Source of the DNA: JAQGMO01 sp050954505
GTDB taxonomy: Bacteria; Pseudomonadota; Gammaproteobacteria; Burkholderiales; Burkholderiaceae_D
Length of the DNA: 5,658 nt
Assembly: GCA_050954505.1 (NCBI GenBank)
Contig: JBPBPY010000252.1
Location: 1-5,658 of the forward strand
Direction of reading: 5' to 3'
In this document: positions 1-5,387 of the stretch, one piece after another
Layout of the letters: each line of letters begins with the position of its first letter
Numbering within the stretch: the first letter of the stretch is position 1
The notes under the pieces: model-generated
The model's input: only the letters and a program-made list of their open reading frames with translations
Databases searched by the model: none
Told to the model about the DNA's origin: nothing
Program-made: the position numbers and the translations under genes

Positions 1-42
1 TTCGGTACCGTCGGCTCCAAGACCAAGATTGCAGAAGGCTAA
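1..42 (+). CDS. C-terminal end of an unidentified protein (partial)
   Basis: Frame 1 is open from the left edge to a TAA at 40-42 and gives 13 residues, FGTVGSKTKIAEG. An intrinsic terminator starts 17 bases after the stop, which is what one expects at the end of a real + strand gene and is the main support for calling this coding. The fragment is too short to assign to a family, and I do not recognise it. The downstream glycosyltransferase gene is probably transcribed separately because of the terminator in between. Confidence 0.6.
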   Translation, partial: FGTVGSKTKIAEG

Positions 43-58
43 TTCTGCTGCAACATCG

Positions 59-85
59 AAAAGGCAGCTGCGGCTGCCTTTTTTT
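59..85 (+). terminator. Rho-independent terminator
   Basis: A perfect 6-bp stem, GGCAGC (63-68) and GCTGCC (73-78), closes a TGCG loop. It is preceded by AAAA (59-62) and followed by seven T (79-85), so the A and T runs extend the pairing. This is the canonical layout of an intrinsic terminator on the + strand and would end transcription of the gene stopping at 42. Because of the A run on the other side it might also work weakly on the - strand, but no - strand gene arrives here. Confidence 0.93.
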
Positions 86-111
86 CCGCCCAGTCATTTG
101 CCCTGGCGTAT

Positions 112-1866
112 ATGATGCGGAGCCTGCCGCAACCATCACCTGATCCGCCGATGAAGCCAGTTCGCCTTCCCGCCTCCGCCACGCTAGCACTACCGCGCTG
201 GGGACTGTTCGCCCTCTGCCTCCTGTATATCCTCCCCGGCTTGCTGCGCCGCGACCCATGGAAGGTCGACGACGCCGCCGGATTCGGCATCATGTGGACC
301 ATGGCACGTGGCGGCATCGACGACTGGCTGCTGCCACATATCGTCGGCTTGCCCATGCCGGAAGAAGGACCGCTGGCATTCTGGCTCGGCGCCCTGTTCA
401 TCCGCATGTTCGGCTGGCTGCTCGGCGACGCCCTCGGCGCACGCATTTCCACCATCGGCTTTTTCCTCATCGGCGCCATGTCGGTCTGGTTTGCCACCTA
501 CTCGCTGGGCCGTCGCAATGAAGCCCAGCCGCTCTCGCTGGCCTTCGGCGGCCAGCCCGAAGCACGCGACTTCGGCCGCACCCTTGCCGATGGCGCCCTG
601 CTGATCTACCTTGCCTATCTCGGCCTGCTGCTGCGCAGTCACGAAACCAGTGCCGAGGCACTCCAGGTGTCGCTGGTCTCGTTTGCCATGTACCTTACCG
701 TGCGGCTGTTTGAATCGCGCTCCACACGCAGTGCCCTGCTGCTCGGCGTCACATTCGGCCTGCTGGTGCTCACGCGCGGCTTCCCGTTGCCTCTGGTGTT
801 GTGGACCACTCTGCTCGTCACTGCCCTGATCCGCGACCGCCGCATTGCGATCCGCCTGCTCTTGCTCAGCCTCCCGGTTGCCACCGCCGTCAGTGCCGCC
901 TGGCCGCTGGTCGTCGCCTGGCTCAAGCCCTTCGACGGTTCCGACACCACCCCATGGATGCAGTGGAGCGTCAGCCAGCTGACCTGGCCATCGATGGCCA
1001 GCATCAGCTACCTGCTGCGCTACCTGATCTGGTATGCCTGGCCGGCCTGGCCATTCGCCGGCTGGGCAGTGTATGCCTGGCGCAAGCAATCGACGGCCCT
1101 GCACATCGTGCTGCCGCTCAGCTTTCTGTTTGCCTTCAGCGTGCTGGCGCTGCTCAACCCGCACATGGAAGAAGCAGTCCTGCTGCCATTCCTGCCGCCG
1201 CTCGCCATCCTGGCGGCATTCGGCCTGCCGACCATGAAACGCGGCGCCATCAATGCAGTCGACTGGTTTTCGGTCATGACCCTGACCACTTGCGCCGCCT
1301 TCATCTGGGTTGGCTGGATCGCCAAGATGACCGGCTGGCCGGCCCAGATTGCCAGGAATGCCTTCAAGCTGGCGCCCGGCTTCCAGCCGGAATTCAACGG
1401 CATTGCCTTCCTGATCGCGCTGGCCGCCAGCATCGGATGGATTTTGCTGGTGCACTGGCGCATTTCCCGCCATCCTTCCGTGCTCTGGCGCGCCGTCGTG
1501 CTCTCCTCGGGAGGCGTGATCCTCTGCTGGCTGTTATTGATGACACTCTGGTTGCCGTGGCTGAATTATGGCAAGAGTTATTCGGGCGTTGCCAACCAGA
1601 TTGCCGACAAACTGCCGAAAACGGAGTACTGTGTCGATACCAACGTCGGCCCATCGCAGCGCGCCTCCTTCGCCTACTTTGGCGGCGTCGACTTTTCGCG
1701 CTTTGGCGAGCACCGTTGCAATTATCTTCTGCTGCAGGACAATATCAGCAACAAGGACGAGGCGCGCCTGCTGGCCGGCTTTCCCGGGCGCTGGAAAGCA
1801 CTGTGGGAAGGTCGCCGGCCTTCCGACCGCGATGAACGATTCCGACTGTATCAACGCAGCCGATGA
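112..1866 (+). CDS. ArnT/PMT-like membrane glycosyltransferase
   Basis: This is a 584-residue inner-membrane protein with roughly a dozen hydrophobic segments (for example 29-43, 113-130, 161-174, 207-222, 244-270, 332-348, 355-371, 385-402, 430-448, 459-482) and a soluble C-terminal part of about 95 residues. The layout fits GT-C enzymes such as ArnT and PMT, which move a sugar from a polyprenyl-phosphate carrier to lipid A or protein on the periplasmic face. The first large loop has the acidic cluster DPWKVDDA (48-55), and EEGPLAFW (84-91) sits where ArnT has its EKP-x-x-x-YW-like motif. NPHMEEAVLLPFLPPLAILA (349-368) resembles the late 'P-x-x-P' helix of the family. Donor and acceptor cannot be told. 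No good Shine-Dalgarno lies before ATG 112 or 115, and ATG 151 (residue 14) is an alternative start. TATGAT at 111-116 resembles a -10 box, which would favour 151, but no -35 box fits. The stop overlaps the transporter start (ATGA). Confidence 0.85.
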   Translation: MMRSLPQPSPDPPMKPVRLPASATLALPRWGLFALCLLYILPGLLRRDPWKVDDAAGFGIMWTMARGGIDDWLLPHIVGLPMPEEGPLAFWLGALFIRMFGWLLGDALGARISTIGFFLIGAMSVWFATYSLGRRNEAQPLSLAFGGQPEARDFGRTLADGALLIYLAYLGLLLRSHETSAEALQVSLVSFAMYLTVRLFESRSTRSALLLGVTFGLLVLTRGFPLPLVLWTTLLVTALIRDRRIAIRLLLLSLPVATAVSAAWPLVVAWLKPFDGSDTTPWMQWSVSQLTWPSMASISYLLRYLIWYAWPAWPFAGWAVYAWRKQSTALHIVLPLSFLFAFSVLALLNPHMEEAVLLPFLPPLAILAAFGLPTMKRGAINAVDWFSVMTLTTCAAFIWVGWIAKMTGWPAQIARNAFKLAPGFQPEFNGIAFLIALAASIGWILLVHWRISRHPSVLWRAVVLSSGGVILCWLLLMTLWLPWLNYGKSYSGVANQIADKLPKTEYCVDTNVGPSQRASFAYFGGVDFSRFGEHRCNYLLLQDNISNKDEARLLAGFPGRWKALWEGRRPSDRDERFRLYQRSR

Positions 1867-3380
1867 GCGAGAGCAAATCTGGACAAGCGCATGAGGGCGC
1901 GCAGCAGAACACCGGCCAGGCCATGCCCGGCCCGTCCGCCGTGCCCGGCGATCCGGGGCCGGCTACCATCCCTGCCATGCCGGCGTCGTCAAGCGCAATG
2001 CATCCGACAGACAGTCTGGCAAGCAGCGTCGACAAACGGCCGATGCGGCGCATCGCCGCACTGGCCTGGCCGCTGCTGATCGGCCAGCTGGCCGTGATCG
2101 CCAATGGCGTCATCGATACTGCCATGGTCTCGCGCTTTTCTTCCGAGGACCTGGCAGCGCTGGCGCTGGGGGCCGCCATCTACATCAGCATCTTCGTCGG
2201 CCTCTCCGGCGTATTGCAGGCGCTCTCGCCCATCATCGGCCAGCTGTATGGCGCCCGGCGCCTGCCCGAGATCGGCGCCGAACTCAAGCAAGGCGTCTGG
2301 CTGGCAGCATTCCTGACCCTCGCCGGGGCCGCGGTCCTGCTGTTTCCCGGACCGTTGCTGGCGCTGGCGCATGCCTCGCCCGAACTGGTGGAAAAAGTCA
2401 CGCTCTACCTGCGCATCCTCACGCTGGCGCTGCCGGCCACGCTGGCGTTTCGCCTGTACGCCTCGTTGAATACCGCCATTGGCCGGCCAAAGATGATCAT
2501 GGCGATCCAGGTTGCCGGCCTCGGACTGAAGATACCCTTCAATACCTGGTTCATTTTTGGTGGATTGGGCTTGCCCGCCTTCGGCGGTCCAGGCTGCGCC
2601 ATCGCCACCTCCGTCACTGCCTGGCTCGGCGTGCTGGCCGGGCTGGTGATGGCGCGCAGCATGCCGTTCTACCGCACCATCGGCTTGTTCGGCACCGGCT
2701 TTGCCGGACCGCGCTGGAAGGCGCAAAAGGAATTGCTCAAGCTGGGCATTCCGATGGGGCTGAGCTACCTCATCGAAGTGACGGCGTTTACCTTCATGGC
2801 CCTGTTCATCGCGCGCCTAGGCGAGACCGCAGTGGCCGGCCATCAGATTGCCGCCAATCTCGGTACGGTCCTCTACATGCTGCCACTGTCGATTGCCAAT
2901 GCCACCGGCATCCTGGTAGCCCAGGCCATCGGTGCCGGCGCATGGACCCAGGCCCGCCATATCGGCAATGCCGGCATCCGGCTGGCGATCATGCTGTCGA
3001 TGGCGGCCGGTCTGCTGGTCTGGCTGGGCCGCAGCGCCATCATCCATGCCTACACCCCTGACCCGGCGGTGGCTGCCGCAGCCATGCCATTGTTTGTCTT
3101 CATTGGCTTCTACCAGCTGTTCGATTCCCTGCAGGTGAGCACCGCGTTCGTTCTGCGCGCCTACAAGGTCGCCATCGTTCCAACGCTGATGTATGCGATT
3201 GCCCTCTGGGGAGTCGGCCTCGGCGGTGGCGTGGTCACCGGATTCGATTTGCTGGGCATCACGCCGGCAAGCGTGCGTGGCGCCGCGGGGTTCTGGCTGG
3301 CCAACAGCGTGAGCCTGGCATTGGTGGGCATCGGCTTGCTTGGCTACCTGAAACGGGTGCAGCGCCGCGCCAGGCGCTGA
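1863..3380 (+). CDS. MATE family (NorM-type) efflux transporter
   Basis: This 505-residue, 12-helix inner-membrane protein belongs to the MATE family, which exports cationic drugs and metabolites in exchange for Na+ or H+. The first helix has the hallmark WPLLIGQLA...GVIDTAMVSRFSSEDLAAL. The three acidic residues important in Vibrio NorM (Asp36, Glu255, Asp371) have clear counterparts at Asp85, Glu305 (LIEVTAF) and Asp421 (FDSLQVSTAFVLRAYK), so it should be functional. GHQIAANL (326-333) and the GRPK loop are also typical. The core from Met61 (codon at 2043) is 445 residues, near the family norm. Residues 1-60 are Pro/Ala/Ser-rich without membrane character, so starts at 1998 (Met46) or 2043 are possible. 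The start at 1863 is chosen because its ATGA overlap with the glycosyltransferase stop suggests translational coupling; no strong Shine-Dalgarno decides. Drug export is family knowledge; a link to the glycosyltransferase substrate is only inference. Confidence 0.95.
   Translation: MSESKSGQAHEGAQQNTGQAMPGPSAVPGDPGPATIPAMPASSSAMHPTDSLASSVDKRPMRRIAALAWPLLIGQLAVIANGVIDTAMVSRFSSEDLAALALGAAIYISIFVGLSGVLQALSPIIGQLYGARRLPEIGAELKQGVWLAAFLTLAGAAVLLFPGPLLALAHASPELVEKVTLYLRILTLALPATLAFRLYASLNTAIGRPKMIMAIQVAGLGLKIPFNTWFIFGGLGLPAFGGPGCAIATSVTAWLGVLAGLVMARSMPFYRTIGLFGTGFAGPRWKAQKELLKLGIPMGLSYLIEVTAFTFMALFIARLGETAVAGHQIAANLGTVLYMLPLSIANATGILVAQAIGAGAWTQARHIGNAGIRLAIMLSMAAGLLVWLGRSAIIHAYTPDPAVAAAAMPLFVFIGFYQLFDSLQVSTAFVLRAYKVAIVPTLMYAIALWGVGLGGGVVTGFDLLGITPASVRGAAGFWLANSVSLALVGIGLLGYLKRVQRRARR
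3360..3379 (+). terminator. Hairpin over the MATE stop codon, possible weak terminator
   Basis: CAGCGCC (3360-3366) and GGCGCTG (3373-3379) form a perfect 7-bp GC-rich stem with a 6-base loop, overlapping the TGA at 3378-3380. No T run follows, so it is not a canonical intrinsic terminator. It could stabilise the 3' end of the mRNA or act together with the hairpins further downstream. In a gene this GC-rich, a chance repeat is possible. Confidence 0.35.
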
Positions 3381-3413
3381 TTGCCGTTCCCCGATTGCCT
3401 GCGTTTGCGCACC

Positions 3414-3458
3414 TTGGCGCCAATCCGCCATCCTGGCGGATTCCTTGGCAGGGCCAAG
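3414..3458. repeat. Cluster of three inverted repeats after the MATE gene
   Basis: Three inverted repeats sit almost end to end. TTGGCGCCAA is a 10-base palindrome at 3414-3423. AATCCGCCA (3422-3430) and TGGCGGATT (3434-3442) form a perfect 9-bp stem with a 3-base loop. CTTGGC (3444-3449) and GCCAAG (3453-3458) form a perfect 6-bp stem with loop AGG. The 9-bp hairpin is the strongest structure between the transporter and regulator genes and is the best candidate for ending the glycosyltransferase-MATE transcript, although no T run follows. The cluster might also be a copy of a dispersed intergenic repeat, which one window cannot show. Confidence 0.6.
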
Positions 3459-3477
3459 TTCACCCACACCGTGCCGA

Positions 3478-3510
3478 TTTAAATTTAAAATGATTTGGTT
3501 AAGCAAATCA
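3478..3510. promoter_or_regulatory. AT-rich control region with operator-like inverted repeat
   Basis: TGATTTG (3491-3497) and CAAATCA (3504-3510) are perfect 7-base inverted arms around a 6-base spacer, the usual size for a site bound by a helix-turn-helix dimer. Directly before it, 3478-3489 is a perfect 12-base AT palindrome, TTTAAATTTAAA. AATCA recurs at 3515-3519 and 3550-3554, which could be extra half sites. The site lies 55 bases before the start of the helix-turn-helix gene, so self-regulation is a reasonable inference. TAAAAT (3486-3491) could be a -10 box overlapping the arm, but I find no matching -35, so the promoter itself is not placed. Confidence 0.5.
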
Positions 3511-3564
3511 CAGGAATCAAACAAAAAAATCCCCAAAACATTCTTTTGAAATCAGTGCGATCGA

Positions 3565-3981
3565 ATGATGAAGAAAATTTCGGAGCAGGAGCAGTTCAGT
3601 CTGCGCTTGAAGGGAGCCATGCGTGCGCATGGGTACAGGATCAACAGTCCCATGCTGCTGGTGCGTGAATTCAATGCCCGCTATGGTGGCAAGGCAGTTA
3701 CTTCCCATGCAGCAAGAAAATGGCTGATGGGTGAGTCAATTCCAACCCAGGAAAAAATCATCGCCCTGGCCAAATGGCTGCAGGTATCGCCGCTGTGGCT
3801 GCGCTACGACGGCAATGAAGAAGGACCGGAGCAAGATCAGGAAAACCCCTACTCCAGCCTGCGCCCCGAAACCGTCAAGCTGCTGGCCGACTATGCCTTG
3901 CTGGACGACCATGACCAGGAAATCATCGAGGGAATTGCTGCATTGCTGGCCAAGGCAGCGCTTGCCCTGCGCCAGGGCTGA
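3565..3981 (+). CDS. Small XRE-like helix-turn-helix regulator
   Basis: This 138-residue soluble protein has an N-terminal DNA-binding domain with five predicted helices: about 7-23, 29-41 (LLVREFNARYG), 46-56 (TSHAARKWLMG, the likely recognition helix), 61-72 (TQEKIIALAKWL) and 75-81. The pattern 'align, bind, pick a GES/P site, then TQEKIIALAKWLQVSPLWLRYD' is that of Cro/CI-like regulators common on betaproteobacterial chromosomes. A polar, Glu-rich linker (84-94) leads to a helical tail (101-135) that may serve dimerisation. There is no LexA-type peptidase domain, so it is not a full-length CI repressor. The start is ATG 3565 or the adjacent ATG 3568; neither has a strong Shine-Dalgarno. 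The AT-rich upstream region holds an operator-like repeat, which suggests it controls itself. Targets are unknown. It is convergent with the minus-strand cluster, so it is not in an operon with it. Confidence 0.85.
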   Translation: MMKKISEQEQFSLRLKGAMRAHGYRINSPMLLVREFNARYGGKAVTSHAARKWLMGESIPTQEKIIALAKWLQVSPLWLRYDGNEEGPEQDQENPYSSLRPETVKLLADYALLDDHDQEIIEGIAALLAKAALALRQG

Positions 3982-3992
3982 CGGTGGTCAGC
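3977..3992. terminator. Hairpin at the convergent gene junction
   Basis: GCTGAC (3977-3982) and GTCAGC (3987-3992) form a perfect 6-bp stem with loop GGTG, containing the TGA of the regulator gene. The opposing small gene stops at 3997, so the hairpin lies in the only spacer, of 15 bases, between two convergent genes and could serve both directions. It lacks a T run on either side, so this is a structural candidate rather than a canonical terminator. Confidence 0.4.
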
Positions 3993-3996
3993 TCGG

Positions 3997-4224
3997 TCAG
4001 GTCACCGGTGGCAAGGCTGCCAGAATTTTGTGCGCCAGTGCCTGTGCTTCCTCTAGTGCTTCCTCGGGCGTATCGGAGACGACACTGACGCGCTGCGGCA
4101 TGGCGTCGTAGGACGGATCGGAAAGCGAGGTGCGCAACACCACGCCCTGGAATTTGCCATCGGCCAGGCGCTCGATGTCGGCTTCGGCTTTCCAGTCGGC
4201 TTTGGTATAGGTTACAGCGGCCAT
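3997..4224 (-). CDS. Small conserved-looking protein of unknown function
   Basis: The protein has 75 residues, starting MAAVTYTKADWKAEADIERL. I do not recognise the family. The start at 4224 is chosen because a strong Shine-Dalgarno, AAAGGAC, lies seven bases upstream. The same frame stays open to 4446, but that upstream part reads as Met/Thr/Arg-rich and unlike a protein. Predicted layout: a short N-terminal segment, two beta strands (about 25-33, KFQGVVLRT, and 44-50, QRVSVVS) and a long C-terminal helix (52-71, TPEEALEEAQALAHKILAAL). The strand followed by an 'x-TPEEALEEA' helix recalls small HicB-like folds, but this is only a resemblance in shape, and no toxin partner is adjacent. No signal peptide or membrane segment is seen, so it is probably cytoplasmic. 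It follows the putative 43-residue ORF by 19 bases on the same strand and may share its mRNA. Confidence 0.8.
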   Translation of the reverse strand: MAAVTYTKADWKAEADIERLADGKFQGVVLRTSLSDPSYDAMPQRVSVVSDTPEEALEEAQALAHKILAALPPVT

Positions 4225-4230
4225 GATGAT

Positions 4231-4237
4231 GTCCTTT
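4231..4237 (-). promoter_or_regulatory. Strong ribosome binding site that sets the 75-residue protein start
   Basis: On the minus strand this reads AAAGGAC, followed by six bases and the ATG at 4224. It is the clearest Shine-Dalgarno in the window and decides the start against longer readings of the same frame. Confidence 0.8.
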
Positions 4238-4243
4238 ATCGGT

Positions 4244-4375
4244 TCAGCTCGGATTGTGATCGGGCAGTGGATTGTCGTGTTCAGCCGGAAAACCGGCGCT
4301 GCCCGCATCACCGTCATCGTGCTCCAGCGGGCTGGCTGAATCATGGTCAAGGTCGGGAATCGGTGCTCGGTGCAT
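4244..4375 (-). CDS. Putative 43-residue acidic Asp/His/Pro-rich ORF
   Basis: An ATG at 4375 opens 43 codons ending in TGA (4244-4246). The product starts MHRAPIPDLDHDSASPLEHD. It has eight Asp and two Glu against a single Arg and no Lys, and five His, so it would be strongly acidic and probably disordered. The pair PLEHDD (16-21) and PAEHDN (30-35) looks like a degenerate internal repeat. Support for coding: the composition reads like protein, the frame is closed just before the next gene's ribosome binding site, and it fills the gap between two same-strand genes. Against: the Shine-Dalgarno (AGAAAG, six bases from ATG) is weak and 43 codons can arise by chance. An in-frame TGA at 4412-4414 rules out a longer form. 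No family is recognised and function is unknown. Confidence 0.45.
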   Translation of the reverse strand: MHRAPIPDLDHDSASPLEHDDGDAGSAGFPAEHDNPLPDHNPS

Positions 4376-4419
4376 GGCATGCTTTCTGATGTGTTCGGTA
4401 CCACTACAGTATCATGCAT

Positions 4420-4444
4420 GACCGCGCATCGATTGCGATCGGTC
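4420..4444 (-). terminator. Hairpin at the transglutaminase gene end
   Basis: GACCG (4420-4424) pairs with CGGTC (4440-4444), and inside it CGCA (4425-4428) pairs with TGCG (4434-4437) around a 5-base loop, leaving two bases (4438-4439) bulged. The nine-pair structure overlaps the TGA of the transglutaminase gene. In the direction of transcription no T run follows, so it may be a weak terminator, an mRNA 3' end stabiliser, or chance. Confidence 0.4.
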
Positions 4445-5387
4445 AACGTGGTATCGGTGTGACCGTCACGCTGACTTCAAGTTCCTGTGCACCGCCACCC
4501 AGCACCATGCCGCGCATCGGCGTGACATCGGAAAAATCACGTCCCCAGCCAAGGGTGATGTGTTCATTTGCCACCAGGCGCCGGTTGGTGGGGTCGAAGT
4601 CGATCCAGCCGTAACCGGTGCAGTACACCGCCACCCAGGCGTGCGAAGCATCCGCGCCAACCAGGCGTGGCTTGCCCGGCGGCGGCATGGTCAGGATGTA
4701 GCCACTCATGTAGCGGCACGCCAGGCCCAATGTGCGCAGGCAGCCGATCATCAGGTGGGCGAAATCCTGGCACACGCCGCGGCGGCCACGCAAGACTTCT
4801 TCCAGCGGCGTGGAAATCGTCGTGGCTTCGCTGTCGAATTCGAAGTCACGGTAGATGCGCTCGGTCAGATCGTGGGCGGCTTCAAGGATGGGACGCCCGG
4901 GGGTAAAACTCTGCAGCGCATAGGTCGCCAATTCCGCGCTCTTGCTGACATGGGGCGATTCGTAGAGATACCCGAACGGCTCCAGCGACGCAGCGCCGGC
5001 CGAAACCAGCAAACTTTCGCGCATGCTTTCCCACGGCATGGAACCGGCAATGCCCTGCTCGTCCAGGCGCGCATGCAATGCCACGGTGGAACTGGCGCGC
5101 ACCACCAATTCGCGATGCGGGGTGGCCAGTGTCATGCCGCGCGTGGCGTTGCCGAAATAATCGTTGCGTACCGACCAGTCCTGCGGCACCGGCTCGACAT
5201 CGATCTGGTGCGACAGCACATCCTGGAATTCAAACGAACGCGGTGACATGTGCAGCGATTGCTGTGACAGCGTCACCGTGCGCTGATACAGGTGGCGCGT
5301 TTCATGCACCACATCGTAGAACGTGCGACGGCGTTCCATCTGGCTGCGCGCAGCCGTCTCGCCAAGGGTTGTGAGATCGTCGTTCAT
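4443..5387 (-). CDS. Transglutaminase-like cysteine protein
   Basis: This 314-residue soluble protein has the bacterial transglutaminase-like N-terminal region (about 24-170, starting YDVVHETRHLYQRTVTLSQQ) and a transglutaminase core (about 170-270). The catalytic triad is complete: Cys206 in RRGVCQDFAH, His249 in DASHAWV and Asp265 in WIDFDPTN. Such proteins use the papain-like fold; many bacterial members are thought to cleave or rearrange amide bonds rather than cross-link proteins. No signal peptide is visible, so cytoplasmic action is likely. The start at 5387 overlaps the alpha-E stop as ATGA and has AGGA ten bases upstream. Met17 is an alternative closer to the length of typical homologues. 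The alpha-E/transglutaminase pair is a known neighbourhood with a circularly permuted ATP-grasp ligase, proposed to make and process peptides or peptide tags. Substrate is unknown. Confidence 0.95.
   Translation of the reverse strand: MNDDLTTLGETAARSQMERRRTFYDVVHETRHLYQRTVTLSQQSLHMSPRSFEFQDVLSHQIDVEPVPQDWSVRNDYFGNATRGMTLATPHRELVVRASSTVALHARLDEQGIAGSMPWESMRESLLVSAGAASLEPFGYLYESPHVSKSAELATYALQSFTPGRPILEAAHDLTERIYRDFEFDSEATTISTPLEEVLRGRRGVCQDFAHLMIGCLRTLGLACRYMSGYILTMPPPGKPRLVGADASHAWVAVYCTGYGWIDFDPTNRRLVANEHITLGWGRDFSDVTPMRGMVLGGGAQELEVSVTVTPIPR

Noticed and set aside
190..1473. Long antisense open frame of 427 codons opposite the glycosyltransferase
   Set aside because: It is Gln/Gly/Asp/Arg-rich with no domain, as expected from the complement of a GC-rich membrane protein gene; the + strand reading has family motifs and membrane segments.
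1989..2726. Antisense open frame of 245 codons opposite the MATE gene
   Set aside because: Same kind of Gln/Gly/Arg-rich shadow; the + strand protein has all MATE key residues.
3565..3981. Prophage CI repressor as sign of a mobile element
   Set aside because: The protein lacks a peptidase domain, and no integrase, phage structural gene, attachment site or tRNA is nearby; such small regulators are common on chromosomes of this group.
4284..4297. GCCGG-AAAA-CCGGC hairpin as terminator
   Set aside because: Only 5 bp, no T run on either strand, and it lies within the putative 43-residue ORF.
4225..4446. Upstream extension of the 75-residue protein to 149 residues
   Set aside because: The extra part has a Met/Thr/Arg-rich, non-protein-like composition, and a strong ribosome binding site sits directly before the internal ATG at 4224.
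4385..4446. Minus-strand promoter with TTGACC (4441-4446) as -35 and GATACT near 4414 as -10
   Set aside because: The spacing is about 27 bases, far from 16-18, and no other pair fits.
4560..5246. Plus-strand open frame of 228 codons within the transglutaminase gene
   Set aside because: It is a shadow: the minus-strand frame encodes the complete Cys-His-Asp triad, while this one has no recognisable domain.
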